DNA of 64,000 nucleotides from assembly GCF_003030465.1 (NCBI RefSeq), contig NZ_CP028339.1, positions 2,984,041-3,048,040 of the forward strand, written 5' to 3'. Positions 35,111-45,180 of the stretch are shown one piece after another; positions within the stretch are counted from its first letter, which is position 1, and each line of letters opens with the position of its first letter. Origin of the DNA: Thauera aromatica K172 (GTDB taxonomy: Bacteria > Pseudomonadota > Gammaproteobacteria > Burkholderiales > Rhodocyclaceae). The position numbers were made by a program, and so were the translations under genes. The notes below the pieces were generated by a model that worked only from the letters and a program-made list of their open reading frames with translations, did not search any database and had not been told where the DNA came from.

Positions 35111-36568
35111 TCAGCGCCGCCAGAAGGTCGGCGTCAATACCACCAGCAGGGTGAAGATCTCCAGGCGCCCAAGAATCATCGCGAAGCTCAGCACCCAGGT
35201 CTGAAAATCGCTCAGCCCCTGATAATTGCCCGCCGGCCCGACTTCGGCCAGCCCGGGACCGGTGTTGTTGAGACAGGCGACGACGCCCGAAAAGGCAGTG
35301 AGCAAGTCCAGCCCGCTGGCGGCCAGCAGCAAGGTCAGCGAGACGATGCTGACCATGTACATGAAGCCGAAGGCGAGCACCGCATGGAGCACGTTGTCGG
35401 AGACCGGCTGGCGGCCGAGGCGCAGCGGCAGCACCGCATTCGGATGCAGCGCACGGGCAATTTCGCGATACACCTGCTTGTACAGGATGATCGCGCGCAT
35501 CATCTTGATGCCGCCACCGGTGGACCCCGAACAGGCGGCGAAGCTGCCCAGAAAGAGGATCCAGACCTGAGCGAACATCGGCCATGCGGCGTAATCGTAA
35601 GCGGCCAGGCCGAGCGAGGTGGCAAGGGAAATCGCATGAAAGGCGACGTGGCGCAGTGCCGTCGGCAACTCGGTGTAAGCCCCCACCCCGAACAGATAGG
35701 CAGTGAGAAAGACGACGGTAAAGAGGAGTACACCGAAAAACCAGCGCAACTCAGGATCGTTGGCATAGGCCTGCGCGCTACGCCGCATCAGCGCAAGGTA
35801 ATGGGTGGCGTAGTTGATCCCGGCCAGCAGTGCGAACAGCATCGTCACCAGTTCGATCGACAGGCTGTCGAAGCCGCCGAGGCTCGCGTCCTTGCTCGAA
35901 AACCCGCCCAACCCCATGATCGAGAAGGCATGGATCACCGCCTCCCAGGGCGGCATGCCGACGCCCCACAGCGCCACGCCGCAGGCCAGCGTCAGCAGCG
36001 CATAGACCATCCACAGACCTTTCGCGGTTTCGGCGATCCGCGGGGTCAACCTGGACTCCTTCATCGGCCCCGGCGCCTCGGCCTTGAACATCTCCCGCCC
36101 GCCGATCCCCAGCAGCGGCAGCACCGCGACCATCAGCACGATCACGCCCATGCCACCGATCCAATGCATGAAGGTGCGCCACAGGTTGATCGACACCGGC
36201 AGCGCATCGAGCCCGGTAAGCACGGTCGCGCCGGTGGTGGTCAGACCGGAGGCGGCCTCGAAATAGGCATCGGTGAAGGACAGCCCGGGCAGATAGAACA
36301 TCAGCGGCAAGGCACCGAACACCGGCACCGCGAGCCAGGTCGCAGCGACCAGCAAAAAGCCGTCCGACACATGAAGGTCGCGCCGCCTGCCGCGCCCGGC
36401 CGCCCACATCACCAACCCACAGGCGAAGGTGACGAAAAGAGCCAGGTCATAGGCCGCGGTGGCCCCATCGTCGAGGGCGAACGACACCGCAAGGGGGAAG
36501 CCCATCACCAGCCCGAACAGCAGCAGCACCAGGCCCAGCGCACCCATGACCGGAAGATAGACTTGCAT
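35111..36568 (-). CDS. trkH: TrkH-family potassium uptake membrane subunit
   Basis: A 485-residue protein of the SKT superfamily with four pore-loop repeats: GLTTTGATVLTG, SIMGLGGFSSKD, CSGSTGGGIKMM and NNTGPGLAEVGP. These form the K+ selectivity filter of the Trk system. There are about ten hydrophobic helices. Its partner trkA is not in the window. Transcription runs away from the 6S RNA terminator, in the same direction. Confidence 0.95.
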   Translation of the reverse strand: MQVYLPVMGALGLVLLLFGLVMGFPLAVSFALDDGATAAYDLALFVTFACGLVMWAAGRGRRRDLHVSDGFLLVAATWLAVPVFGALPLMFYLPGLSFTDAYFEAASGLTTTGATVLTGLDALPVSINLWRTFMHWIGGMGVIVLMVAVLPLLGIGGREMFKAEAPGPMKESRLTPRIAETAKGLWMVYALLTLACGVALWGVGMPPWEAVIHAFSIMGLGGFSSKDASLGGFDSLSIELVTMLFALLAGINYATHYLALMRRSAQAYANDPELRWFFGVLLFTVVFLTAYLFGVGAYTELPTALRHVAFHAISLATSLGLAAYDYAAWPMFAQVWILFLGSFAACSGSTGGGIKMMRAIILYKQVYREIARALHPNAVLPLRLGRQPVSDNVLHAVLAFGFMYMVSIVSLTLLLAASGLDLLTAFSGVVACLNNTGPGLAEVGPAGNYQGLSDFQTWVLSFAMILGRLEIFTLLVVLTPTFWRR

Positions 36569-36702
36569 TGCGGCAACGGCGGCGGTCGGTGACGGCGGCC
36601 GCGGGAGTCATGAAAACGCCGCGGATGCTATGCCTTCGCGCATTAAGATGGCGTAAAGATTTTGCAGCGCAACACCGGCGCCCGCCGCCTGAGCGCACGA
36701 AG
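36569..36702. other. Short intergenic stretch upstream of trkH
   Basis: This 134-bp gap lies between the 6S RNA terminator and trkH. It has no coding region. It contains the AT-rich patch TTAAGATGGCGTAAAGATTT (36643-36662), which probably belongs to the trkH promoter. Confidence 0.4.
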
Positions 36703-36736
36703 AAAAAGGGCGCGATGATCGCTCATCGCGCCCTTT
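36703..36736 (-). terminator. Rho-independent terminator of the 6S RNA transcript
   Basis: GGGCGCGATGA (36708-36718) pairs with TCATCGCGCCC (36723-36733) around TCGC. On the minus strand the stem is followed by TTTTTCTTC. It is a textbook intrinsic terminator, placed just downstream of the 6S RNA. Confidence 0.9.
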
Positions 36737-36745
36737 CCGGGTGAG

Positions 36746-36927
36746 GTCCCCCGCCTGTGCCGTCTCCGCCGGGCATCCTGAACCTGGGGTTCAGGGAGGT
36801 CGCGTTCCTTCCGCTTCAGGATCACCCGCGAGGGGGCGTTCACACCAGCGGCATCGATGGTCGGCAACCAAGTCTTTCGACTATTGGTTCAAGGAATCTA
36901 CGACTTCGACGAACACTGCAGGGGATT
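36746..36927 (-). ncRNA. ssrS: 6S RNA, RNA polymerase-sigma70 regulator
   Basis: About 180 nt on the minus strand, directly after zapA, where 6S RNA sits in many proteobacteria. The ends close as CCCCUGC with GCGGGGG and GUGUU(C)GUC with GACGGCAC. Internal hallmarks are CCUUGAACC near the 5' side and CCUGAACCCCAGGUUCAGG, followed by AUGCCCGGCGGAGACGGCAC, on the 3' side, mirroring the E. coli CUUGAACCAAGGGUUCAAG and GCCUGCGGCGGCAUC. The long stem with an open central bubble mimics a promoter and traps sigma70 polymerase in stationary phase. The exact 5' and 3' ends are approximate. Confidence 0.88.
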
Positions 36928-37038
36928 GATCGTTGCCGTCCTGCGCTGCCCGGAAGACGCTCTTCCGACCAGCGCACACAGCGAATTATCGTTGTTTTGG
37001 CGAACGCCGCGCCCGTTTCGAGGGATGGACCAGACGAC

Positions 37039-37341
37039 TCAGAAGACCTTTTCCTGCTGGGCCAGCACTCCGTCGAGGCGCGCTTTCATGAGCCCGATTC
37101 TACGCTTCACGCCCGGCATGTCAAACCCGTTTCCGCGCTGGTACTGAAGGAACTCGTGGGCGATGTTGAGCGCGGTCATGACCGCGAGTTTTTCGCCCGA
37201 AGAATGCGTTTTCGCCCCAAGTTCGCTGAACTTGTCGTCAAGATACGCTACGGTCGCGAGCAGGTCCTCGCGGTTCCCGGGAGTGCACGAAACCCGGTAC
37301 TCCTTCCCCAGCAGCGTCACGTCCAGATGGTCGATCGACAC
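37039..37341 (-). CDS. zapA: ZapA cell-division protein
   Basis: A 100-residue FtsZ-ring-associated protein. The N-terminal beta domain (IDHLDVTLLGKEYRVSCTPG) and the dimer helix (EKLAVMTALNIAHEFLQYQR) are typical. The start is GTG at 37341, four bases after the stop of the upstream zapB-like gene, with GGAGG inside that gene's end. It is followed by the 6S RNA gene. Confidence 0.93.
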   Translation of the reverse strand: MSIDHLDVTLLGKEYRVSCTPGNREDLLATVAYLDDKFSELGAKTHSSGEKLAVMTALNIAHEFLQYQRGNGFDMPGVKRRIGLMKARLDGVLAQQEKVF

Positions 37342-37345
37342 GGTT

Positions 37346-37540
37346 TCAGGCCTCCGGCAGATGGTCGAGGAGCGCTTCGATGCGGTCGGCGGCGAGCCGG
37401 ACCTTGTCCGAGAGCTGGCGATTTTCGGCTTCCAGGCGCGCAACGCGTCCGCGCAGCTCGGCGTTGTCGGCCTTGAGGCGGTCGTAGAGGCTGATCAGTT
37501 GCTCGAGCTGGGCCTCGAGTTGCGCGAGTTCGGTGTCCAT
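37346..37540 (-). CDS. ZapB-like coiled-coil protein (TIGR02449 type)
   Basis: A 64-residue all-helical protein with clear heptads (LAQLEAQLEQLISLYDRLKA, then LRGRVARLEAENRQLSDKVR). Small coiled-coil proteins of this type precede zapA in many beta- and gammaproteobacteria and are thought to aid Z-ring organisation. The ATG at 37540 was chosen because the coiled coil starts there; the in-frame extension upstream to 37576 is unconserved. Confidence 0.82.
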   Translation of the reverse strand: MDTELAQLEAQLEQLISLYDRLKADNAELRGRVARLEAENRQLSDKVRLAADRIEALLDHLPEA

Positions 37541-37576
37541 GGCGGCGATGGTAGTAAGGGCTCGATCGGGGGTCAA

Positions 37577-39427
37577 TCAGCGCTGCAGCTGGCCGACGTC
37601 GCGCACCGCACCGGTGTCGGCCGAAGTGGTCAGCGCAGCGTAGGCTTGCAGCGCGGCGGAAACGAGCCGCTGGCGGCTGAGCGGCTTCCACGCCGCGCTG
37701 CCCCTCGCCACCATCGCGGCGCGGCGCGCGGCGAGGGTCTCGTCGGAGACGGCAAGGTGGATGCGGCGGTTCGGGATGTCGATCTCGATCGTGTCGCCGT
37801 CCTCGACCAGGGCGATCGCGCCGCCGCAGGCCGCCTCCGGCGAAGCGTGGCCGATCGACAGGCCGGACGTGCCCCCGGAAAAACGGCCGTCGGTCAGCAG
37901 CGCGCACTGCGCGCCGAGGCCGCGACTCTTCAGGTAGGAAGTCGGATAGAGCATTTCCTGCATGCCGGGGCCGCCCTTCGGACCTTCATAGCGGATCACG
38001 ACGACGTCGCCGGCCTGCACCTGCTCGCCGAGGATGCCTTCGACCGCATCCTCCTGGCTCTCATAGACGCGGGCGCGGCCGGTGAAGGTCCAGATCGACT
38101 CATCCACGCCGGCAGTCTTCACGATGCAGCCCTTCTCGGCGATGTTGCCGTAGAGCACCGCGAGCCCGCCGTCGGCGGTGAACGCGTGCGCCTGGTCGCG
38201 GATGATGCCGCCCTCGCGGTCGGTGTCGAGCGCCTTCCAGCGCCGGTCCTGGCTGAAGGCGACCTGGGTCGGCACGCCGCCGGGCGCGGCGCGGAAGAAG
38301 GTGTGCACGGCCTCGTCGCGGGTGCGCTTGATGTCCCATTTGTCCAGCGCCTCGGCCATCGAGGCGCTGTGCACGGTCGGCAGGTCGGTATGCAGCAACC
38401 CCGCGCGGTCGAGTTCGCCGAGGATGGACATGATGCCGCCGGCACGATGCACGTCCTCGATATGCACGTCGGCCACCGCCGGCGCGACCTTGCACAGGCA
38501 GGGCACGCGGCGGCTGATACGGTCGATGTCCTTCATCGTGAAATCGACCCCGGCCTCACGTGCGGCGGCGAGCAGGTGGAGCACGGTGTTGGTCGAGCCG
38601 CCCATCGCCACGTCGAGGCTGATCGCGTTCTCGAACGCCTCGAAGCTGGCGATCGAGCGCGGCAGCACCGCGGCGTCGTCCTGTTCGTACCAGCGCCGGG
38701 CGAGCTCGACGATGGTGCGCCCGGCCTGGCGGAACAGCTGCTCGCGGTCGGCGTGGGTGGCGAGCGTGGTGCCGTTGCCCGGCAGCGACAGGCCGAGCGC
38801 CTCGGTCAGGCAGTTCATCGAGTTCGCGGTGAACATCCCCGAGCACGAACCGCAGGTCGGACAGGCCGAGCGCTCGATGGCGTCGACTTCCTCGTCCGAG
38901 CAGCTCTTGTCGGCGGCCTTGACCATCGCATCGACGAGATCAAGCGAAATCACCTTCGCTTCCCACTTGACCTTGCCCGCTTCCATCGGCCCGCCGGAGA
39001 CGAAGATCGCCGGGATGTTCAGGCGCAGCGCGGCCATCAGCATCCCCGGCGTGATCTTGTCGCAGTTCGAGATGCACACCAGCGCATCGGCGGTATGGGC
39101 GTTGCACATGTACTCGACGCTGTCGGCGATCAGCTCGCGCGAAGGCAGCGAGTACAGCATCCCACCGTGGCCCATGGCGATGCCGTCGTCAACGGCGATG
39201 GTGTTGAATTCCTTGGCGACGCCGCCGGCGGCCTCGATCTCGCGCGCGACGAGCTGGCCGAGATCCTTCAAATGCACGTGGCCGGGGACGAACTGGGTGA
39301 AGCTGTTGGCGATGGCGATGATCGGCTTGTCGAAGTCGCCGTCCTTCATGCCGGTGGCGCGCCACAGCGCGCGCGCTCCAGCCATGTTGCGGCCGGCGGT
39401 GGAAGTGCGGGAACGATACTGGGGCAT
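37577..39427 (-). CDS. ilvD: Dihydroxy-acid dehydratase
   Basis: A 616-residue Fe-S dehydratase of the valine, leucine and isoleucine pathway. The cluster ligands and IlvD/EDD signatures are visible: [14 protein letters not shown], then [20 protein letters not shown], and near the end [20 protein letters not shown]. Full length. It is separated by 36 bp from the zapB-like start. It is divergent from the DUF480 gene with about 100 bp between. No leader peptide or T-box-like attenuator was seen upstream. Confidence 0.97.
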   Translation of the reverse strand: MPQYRSRTSTAGRNMAGARALWRATGMKDGDFDKPIIAIANSFTQFVPGHVHLKDLGQLVAREIEAAGGVAKEFNTIAVDDGIAMGHGGMLYSLPSRELIADSVEYMCNAHTADALVCISNCDKITPGMLMAALRLNIPAIFVSGGPMEAGKVKWEAKVISLDLVDAMVKAADKSCSDEEVDAIERSACPTCGSCSGMFTANSMNCLTEALGLSLPGNGTTLATHADREQLFRQAGRTIVELARRWYEQDDAAVLPRSIASFEAFENAISLDVAMGGSTNTVLHLLAAAREAGVDFTMKDIDRISRRVPCLCKVAPAVADVHIEDVHRAGGIMSILGELDRAGLLHTDLPTVHSASMAEALDKWDIKRTRDEAVHTFFRAAPGGVPTQVAFSQDRRWKALDTDREGGIIRDQAHAFTADGGLAVLYGNIAEKGCIVKTAGVDESIWTFTGRARVYESQEDAVEGILGEQVQAGDVVVIRYEGPKGGPGMQEMLYPTSYLKSRGLGAQCALLTDGRFSGGTSGLSIGHASPEAACGGAIALVEDGDTIEIDIPNRRIHLAVSDETLAARRAAMVARGSAAWKPLSRQRLVSAALQAYAALTTSADTGAVRDVGQLQR

Positions 39428-39525
39428 GACGGCGCTCCGGGAAATCTGCGGGAAAGAAAGCGATTCTAACGCGCACCGCGAAGCATGCGTATCATCCCGG
39501 ATCCCGTCATCCGCCAGGAGCCCTC

Positions 39526-40239
39526 ATGCACGTTCCCCCGCCCGCAGCCGACTCCGCCCCCCAGCGCTCCGATGCCGCCGCGCCGGAAGCCGGCTTCGAC
39601 CTCGACCCTGCGCAGGTTCGCGTGCTCGGCGTGCTGATCGAGAAATCCTTCATCACGCCCGATGCCTACCCGTTGTCGATCAACGCCATCACCACCGGCT
39701 GCAACCAGCTCACTGCGCGCGAGCCGGTGATGAACCTGTCCGAGGCCGAAGTGCAGGCGGCCGTCGACCGCCTGATCGCACGCCGCCTGGTATCGAAACG
39801 CGACCAGGCCAGCGCCCGCGTGGCCAAATACGAGCACCTCGTGCGCCTGCGCCACTCGCTGCCGCCGGCCGAACAGGCGGTGCTGGCGATCCTGATGCTG
39901 CGCGGCGCCCAGACCGCGGGCGAGCTGCGCCAGCGCTGCGAGCGCCTGCACCGCTTCGACGACGTCGCCGCGGTGGAAGCGGTGCTGGAGCATCTGGCGG
40001 AAAAATATCCCCCGCTCGCCACCGCGCTGCCGCGCGCCCCCGGCACCAAGGAAACCCGCCACGTCCATCTGCTCGGCGGCGACGCCGCGGTGCAGGAGAT
40101 GGCCGAAGCCCAGGCAAGCGCCGGCGCCAGCGGCGGGCGCGGCCGGATCGCCGAACTGGAAGACGAAGTACGCGCCCTGCGGGAAGCGCTCGAGACCCTG
40201 CGCCACGACTTCGACACCTTCCGCCGCCAGTTCGACTGA
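39526..40239 (+). CDS. DUF480/YceH-family protein
   Basis: A 237-residue protein with two winged-helix units typical of Yce[21 protein letters not shown]-type text (here [20 protein letters not shown]), [37 protein letters not shown] and the second unit around [20 protein letters not shown]. The C-terminus ([20 protein letters not shown]) is a coiled coil. The function is not established. The N-terminal 25 residues are low complexity. Confidence 0.88.
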   Translation: MHVPPPAADSAPQRSDAAAPEAGFDLDPAQVRVLGVLIEKSFITPDAYPLSINAITTGCNQLTAREPVMNLSEAEVQAAVDRLIARRLVSKRDQASARVAKYEHLVRLRHSLPPAEQAVLAILMLRGAQTAGELRQRCERLHRFDDVAAVEAVLEHLAEKYPPLATALPRAPGTKETRHVHLLGGDAAVQEMAEAQASAGASGGRGRIAELEDEVRALREALETLRHDFDTFRRQFD

Positions 40240-40384
40240 CGCCCGGTCCCGCCGCGCCGACACCCGCCCGGCGGAGTACGGCCGCGCCGGCCAGCGCGAA
40301 CTCCGGCGCCGGCGATCGACTCGAACCGGCTCCCTGCAACCGCGCCTGCACCGCAGGCCCGCCGCTCTCCAAGGAACCCCACCG

Positions 40385-41179
40385 ATGCTGGTCCACCCGC
40401 AATTCGACCCCATCGCCCTCTCCCTCGGCCCGCTGTCGGTGCGCTGGTACGGCCTGATGTACCTCGCCGGCTTCATCCTTTTCGTCGTCCTCGGCCGCGC
40501 CCACGCCCGCCGCCGGCCCGAACTCGGCTGGAACGCACAGGCGGTCGACGACCTGCTGCTGTACGGCGTGATCGGCGTGATCGTGGGCGGACGCCTGGGC
40601 GAAGTGCTGTTCTTCCAGCCCGCCTACTACCTCGCCCACCCCGGCGAGATCCTCGCCGTGTGGAAAGGCGGAATGAGTTTCCACGGCGGCTTTCTCGGCG
40701 TGCTGGTGGCGATGTGGTGGTATGGGCGCAAGCACGGCAAGGGTTTCTGGCAGGTCACCGATTTCATCGCGCCGCTGGTGCCGACCGGGCTCGCCGCCGG
40801 GCGCATCGGCAACTTCATCAACGGCGAGCTGTGGGGCCGGCCGATGGCGGCGGACCTGCCTTGGGCGATGGTCTTCCCCTGGGTGGACGCCGTCCCGCGC
40901 CACCCCTCGCAGCTCTACCAGGCCGCCGGCGAAGGCCTGCTGCTGTTCGCGATCCTGTGGCTCTACGCCGCCCGCCCACGGCCGCTGCGCGCGGTATCGG
41001 CGGTTTTCCTGATCGGCTATGGCAGCCTGCGCTTCGCCGTCGAGTTCTTCCGCACCCCCGACCCGGGCATTTTCGGCACCCTCGCGCTCGGCCTGTCGAC
41101 CGCACAGTGGCTGTGCCTGCCGATGGTGCTCGCCGGCGCCGTGCTACTCGCTGACACGCGCCGCACGCACACGCTATGA
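40385..41179 (+). CDS. lgt: Prolipoprotein diacylglyceryl transferase
   Basis: A 264-residue inner-membrane enzyme that adds diacylglycerol to lipoprotein cysteines. It shows the family core [12 protein letters not shown] with the catalytic-region His, the signature [15 protein letters not shown] and [12 protein letters not shown]. Seven hydrophobic segments are visible. It is co-directional with the DUF480 gene, 145 bp upstream. Confidence 0.96.
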   Translation: MLVHPQFDPIALSLGPLSVRWYGLMYLAGFILFVVLGRAHARRRPELGWNAQAVDDLLLYGVIGVIVGGRLGEVLFFQPAYYLAHPGEILAVWKGGMSFHGGFLGVLVAMWWYGRKHGKGFWQVTDFIAPLVPTGLAAGRIGNFINGELWGRPMAADLPWAMVFPWVDAVPRHPSQLYQAAGEGLLLFAILWLYAARPRPLRAVSAVFLIGYGSLRFAVEFFRTPDPGIFGTLALGLSTAQWLCLPMVLAGAVLLADTRRTHTL

Positions 41180-41234
41180 TGGCGGCAATAACGGGGCAAG
41201 ACTACACACCAGGCACTTGAGCGGGGAGACATCG

Positions 41235-42629
41235 ATGACGGGATCCGGACTGGTTTCGCGCAGCCTGTCCAAAGTGCGCGAACTGGTGGTCAACGCCGCC
41301 CAGCTGGGCCGGGAAACCGTCGCGAAAGACCCCGAGCACATCCGCCGCCAGCTGCAGGAGTGCGCCGAAGGGCGCGGCGGCGAAGTCTCCACCCGGCTGC
41401 GCGCGGCGCGCCTGGCCGAAACCTACCTCCACCTCGACGACGCCCAGCGCCGCGGCTTCCTGCGCATGATCGCGCACGAATTCGGCCCCGATCCGGCGCA
41501 GGTCGCCAACGCCCACGAAGCCTACCAGGCTGCGGTCGGCACGCCGGCACAATGGGATGCCGAAGCCCGGCTGCGGGCGGCGATGCGTTCGCGCCGGCTG
41601 CGCATCCTCACCCAGTTCAACGCCATTCCGCAGGGAGTCAAGTTCCTCGTCGACTTGCGCGCCGACCTCCTGCGCTATCTGGCCGACGACCCCGCGCTGA
41701 AGCCGCTCGACCGCGAACTCGAGACCCGGTTGTCGGCCTGGTTCGACGTCGGCTTCCTCGAACTGCAGCGCATCACCTGGAATTCACCCGCCGCCCTGCT
41801 CGAAAAACTGGTCGGCTACGAAGCGGTGCACGAGATCCAGTCCTGGCAGGACCTCAAGAACCGGCTCGATTCCGACCGCCGCTGCTACGCCTTCTTCCAC
41901 CCGCGGATGCCGCTCGAGCCGCTGATCTTCGTCCAGGTCGCGCTCCTCGAAGATCTCGCCGACGACGTCCAGCGCCTGCTCGACATCGAGGCCCCGCTGG
42001 CCGACACGACCAAAGCGACCACCGCGATCTTCTACTCGATCAGCGCCACCCAGCCCGGCCTGCGCGGTGTCTCCTTCGGCAACTTCCTGCTCAAGCGGGT
42101 GATCGACGACCTCAAGCGCGACTTTCCCCGCCTTCACGTTTTCGCCACCCTGTCGCCGATTCCCGGCCTCGCGCGCTGGGCCCGGCGCCACCCCGACGCG
42201 CTCGCCGCGGCCGTCACCCCGGCCGACGCCAAGCGCCTGGCCGCCGCCGGTGTCGCCGCCGACGACTTCGCCACGGACGGCGTCGGCGCGCTCCTCGACC
42301 GCCTCGACGGCGGCGCCTGGGCCGCTGACGCGGCGCTCGCCGCCGCGCTCCAGGACGTGCTCCTGCGCCTGGCCGCGCGCTACCTGCTCGAAGCCCGGCG
42401 CGACGAGCGCCCCACCGACGCCGTCGCCCGCTTCCACCTCGGCAACGGCGCCCGCGTCGAACGCCTGAACTGGCTCGCCGACACCTCGCCCAAAGGGTTC
42501 GCCCAGTCCTGGGGGCTGATGGTCAATTACCTCTACGACCCCGAACGCATCGAAGCCAACGTCGAAGCCTTCGCCAGCGAAGGCCGGATCGACGCCTCCA
42601 CCGCGGTCCGGCGGCTGGCACGGCGCTAA
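41235..42629 (+). CDS. Malonyl-CoA decarboxylase
   Basis: A 464-residue cytoplasmic enzyme converting malonyl-CoA to acetyl-CoA and CO2. The N-terminal helical domain spans about residues 1-150 and the GNAT-like catalytic domain follows, with HPRMPLEPLIFVQVAL, STQPGL-type text (here SATQPGLRGVSFGNFLLKRV), FATLSPIPGLARW and the C-terminal FHLGNGARVERLNWLADTSP. The ATG at 41235 follows GGGGAG seven bases upstream. A role in malonate or fatty-acid metabolism fits a host that also carries methylmalonyl-CoA mutase. Confidence 0.93.
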   Translation: MTGSGLVSRSLSKVRELVVNAAQLGRETVAKDPEHIRRQLQECAEGRGGEVSTRLRAARLAETYLHLDDAQRRGFLRMIAHEFGPDPAQVANAHEAYQAAVGTPAQWDAEARLRAAMRSRRLRILTQFNAIPQGVKFLVDLRADLLRYLADDPALKPLDRELETRLSAWFDVGFLELQRITWNSPAALLEKLVGYEAVHEIQSWQDLKNRLDSDRRCYAFFHPRMPLEPLIFVQVALLEDLADDVQRLLDIEAPLADTTKATTAIFYSISATQPGLRGVSFGNFLLKRVIDDLKRDFPRLHVFATLSPIPGLARWARRHPDALAAAVTPADAKRLAAAGVAADDFATDGVGALLDRLDGGAWAADAALAAALQDVLLRLAARYLLEARRDERPTDAVARFHLGNGARVERLNWLADTSPKGFAQSWGLMVNYLYDPERIEANVEAFASEGRIDASTAVRRLARR

Positions 42630-42732
42630 AACCCGGCCGCACGGGCAAGAAAACGCTGGACGCGAAAGCGCCCCCGATCGACCCCGGCCGACCGCGAGGC
42701 GGCCGCACCTCCCCAGGGCACATCCACCGCGC

Positions 42733-45180
42733 ATGCACATCCCGTTCCGACATTCATCGATCCGCTTCCGCCTCCTGCTCGCAAGCACCGTGGTCCAGGT
42801 CGTGCTCCTCAGCGTGCTCCTGGCCAACAGCGTGCGCCTGATGAACAACGCCCTCTCGGCCAGCCTCGACACCACCATCACCCAGAACGCCAGCATGCTG
42901 CTGGCGATGGCCACCGCCTATGGCGAACAGGAGAACTACGGCGGAATGCAGGACGTCCTCGGCGAACTGCTCGCCGACTCCGGCGAAGGCCTGATCTACG
43001 TCCGCATCGTCGCCCCCGGCGACCGCCTGCTGGTCCATTCCGGACTGCCCTACATGACCCACCTGCCCGAGCCCGACGGGATGCGGCAGGGCTTTCTCGA
43101 ACGCCTGCGCGCCGACGACCTGATCCACATCCGCCGCCCCCTGCTGCTGCCGAAAAACGAAGTCGGCTTCCTCCAGTTCGGGATCTCGATCTCGGTCCTC
43201 ACCGAAGCGCGCCGCGCGATCATGGAGCAAGGGCTGATGATCGCCCTCGCCGAAATCGTGCTCACCTTCATCCTGCTCTCGGCGATCGGCTACTTCCTGA
43301 CCCACAACCTGCGCAGCCTGCTCGCCGGCAGCCGGGCGATCGCCGACGGCCACCTCGACCACCGGGTCTCGGTCCGCGGCGACGACGAGTTCGCCGTCAT
43401 CGCCCGCCACTTCAACATCATGGCCGCGACATTGCAGCGCCGCGTCAGCGAACTGCAGCACACCGCCTCCTGCCTCAAAAGCAGCGAAGAGCGCTACGCG
43501 ATGGCCCTCCACGGCGCCAACGACGGCCTGTGGGACTGGGACATCGCCGCCCGCAGCGCCTATTTTTCCGACCGCTTCTGCCAGATCCTCGACCTCCCGC
43601 CCAACGCCATGCCGAGCCGGCCCGAAGCCTTCCTCGACTTGCTCCACCCCGACGATCTCGCCTCCTACCGCGAGCGCATGGCCCAGCACCTGAAAGGCCT
43701 CAACACCCAGTTCATGCTCGAGCACCGCGTACGTCTGCCCGATGGCCGCTACCGCTGGGTGCTGACCCGCGGGGTCGCCCGCCGGGGCCCCGACGGCAAT
43801 GCCAACCGCATGGCCGGCTCGCTCAGCGACATCGACGTGCGCAAACGCGCCGAAGAGCAGCTGCTGCACGACGCGCTCCACGACGGCCTCACCGGCCTGC
43901 CCAACCGCGCGCTCTTCATCGAGCACGTCGATCGCGCCCTCGCCCAGCACCTGCGCGGCGACGGCCATCCGCTCGCGGTGCTGGCGATCAACATCGAGCG
44001 CTTCAGCCTGGTCAATGACAGCTACGGCCACGCCGTCGGCGACGAGCTGCTGCGCCGGATCGCCGAGCACATCACCCTGCGCATGCGCGCGGGCGATGTC
44101 TGCGCCCGCGTCGGCGGCGACCAGTTCGCCCTGCTCCTGAACGGGGTCGGCGACTCCAGCGAGGCCCTGCGCATCGCCGAACGGCTGACCACCCTGCCGG
44201 CGTTCGCCCCCCCTTCCAGCGACCGCATCGTCCATCCGCACTGCCGCATCGGCATCGTGCTCTCCACCGACGGGCGCGAGGACGCCGAAGCCCTCCTGCG
44301 CGACGCCGACAACGCCCTGCACAAGGCCCGCCGCAGCGAAACCACCGCGGTCGAGTTCTTCCACACCTCGATGCACGCCCAGGCCGTGCGCACGCTGCAG
44401 ATCGAGGCCGACCTGCGCTGGGCCCTCGCCCATGGCGGCCTGGCGGTGCATTACCAGCCGATCGTCCACCTCGCCGACGCGCGCACGCGCAGCTTCGAAG
44501 CGCTCGTGCGCTGGCCGCACCCGAACCACGGCCTGCTCTCGCCGGCCGAATTCATTCCGCTGGCCGAAACCCTCGACCTCATCCACGACCTCGGCATGGT
44601 GGTGCTGCGCACCGTTTGCGAAGACGTCCGCGACTGGCAGCGGCACTTCGCCCCCGCCGCGGTGCCGCGCGTCAGCGTCAACCTGTCCGCCCGCCAGCTG
44701 GCACGCCCGCGGCTGGCGCACGAGCTGCTGGAGGCCATCGACCGCGCCGGCATCGAGCGCCCCGCGATCCGCTTCGAAGTCACCGAAAGCCTGCTCGCCC
44801 ACCCCGAAGGGCCTGCGCGCCAGACCCTGCACGCCCTGCGCACGGCCGGCATCGAAATCATGATCGACGACTTCGGCACCGGCCACTCCACCCTGAGCTA
44901 CCTCCACACCATTCCCTGCGACCAGATCAAGCTCGACGGCTCCTTCGTCCGCTCGCTCACCGAAGATTCCCGCCTGCTCGCGATCGTGCGCCACAGCATC
45001 GAGCTCTCCCACGACCTGGGCATGAAGGTGGTCGCCGAAGGCATCGAAAGCGAAGCCCAGCGCGACATTCTGCGCGAACTGGGGTGCGATTACGGCCAGG
45101 GCTACCTGTTCTCGCGCCCCCAGGACCGCGCACGCACCTTCCTGCGCCTGCAGCAGGAATTCGGAGAAATCCCGGCATGA
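42733..45180 (+). CDS. Membrane GGDEF/EAL protein with HAMP and PAS domains
   Basis: An 815-residue protein: TM1 (about 13-33), a periplasmic sensor, TM2 (168-190), HAMP (191-245), PAS (about 250-375), GGDEF (380-545) and EAL (555-805). The cyclase motif reads GGDQF at 461-465, a deviation that may still allow activity or turn the domain regulatory. The EAL domain is intact (EAL at 589-591, then the DDFGTG motif), so c-di-GMP hydrolysis is the expected main activity. It is in operon with a porin and a PstS-like protein, and the porin ATG overlaps its stop. Confidence 0.9.
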   Translation: MHIPFRHSSIRFRLLLASTVVQVVLLSVLLANSVRLMNNALSASLDTTITQNASMLLAMATAYGEQENYGGMQDVLGELLADSGEGLIYVRIVAPGDRLLVHSGLPYMTHLPEPDGMRQGFLERLRADDLIHIRRPLLLPKNEVGFLQFGISISVLTEARRAIMEQGLMIALAEIVLTFILLSAIGYFLTHNLRSLLAGSRAIADGHLDHRVSVRGDDEFAVIARHFNIMAATLQRRVSELQHTASCLKSSEERYAMALHGANDGLWDWDIAARSAYFSDRFCQILDLPPNAMPSRPEAFLDLLHPDDLASYRERMAQHLKGLNTQFMLEHRVRLPDGRYRWVLTRGVARRGPDGNANRMAGSLSDIDVRKRAEEQLLHDALHDGLTGLPNRALFIEHVDRALAQHLRGDGHPLAVLAINIERFSLVNDSYGHAVGDELLRRIAEHITLRMRAGDVCARVGGDQFALLLNGVGDSSEALRIAERLTTLPAFAPPSSDRIVHPHCRIGIVLSTDGREDAEALLRDADNALHKARRSETTAVEFFHTSMHAQAVRTLQIEADLRWALAHGGLAVHYQPIVHLADARTRSFEALVRWPHPNHGLLSPAEFIPLAETLDLIHDLGMVVLRTVCEDVRDWQRHFAPAAVPRVSVNLSARQLARPRLAHELLEAIDRAGIERPAIRFEVTESLLAHPEGPARQTLHALRTAGIEIMIDDFGTGHSTLSYLHTIPCDQIKLDGSFVRSLTEDSRLLAIVRHSIELSHDLGMKVVAEGIESEAQRDILRELGCDYGQGYLFSRPQDRARTFLRLQQEFGEIPA

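Noticed and set aside
34926-35204. Possible 92-residue plus-strand gene upstream of trkH
   Set aside because: It has no ribosome site or known features and runs into the conserved end of trkH on the other strand.
36643-36867. 74-codon minus-strand frame
   Set aside because: It lies over the 6S RNA and its terminator, which explain the sequence.
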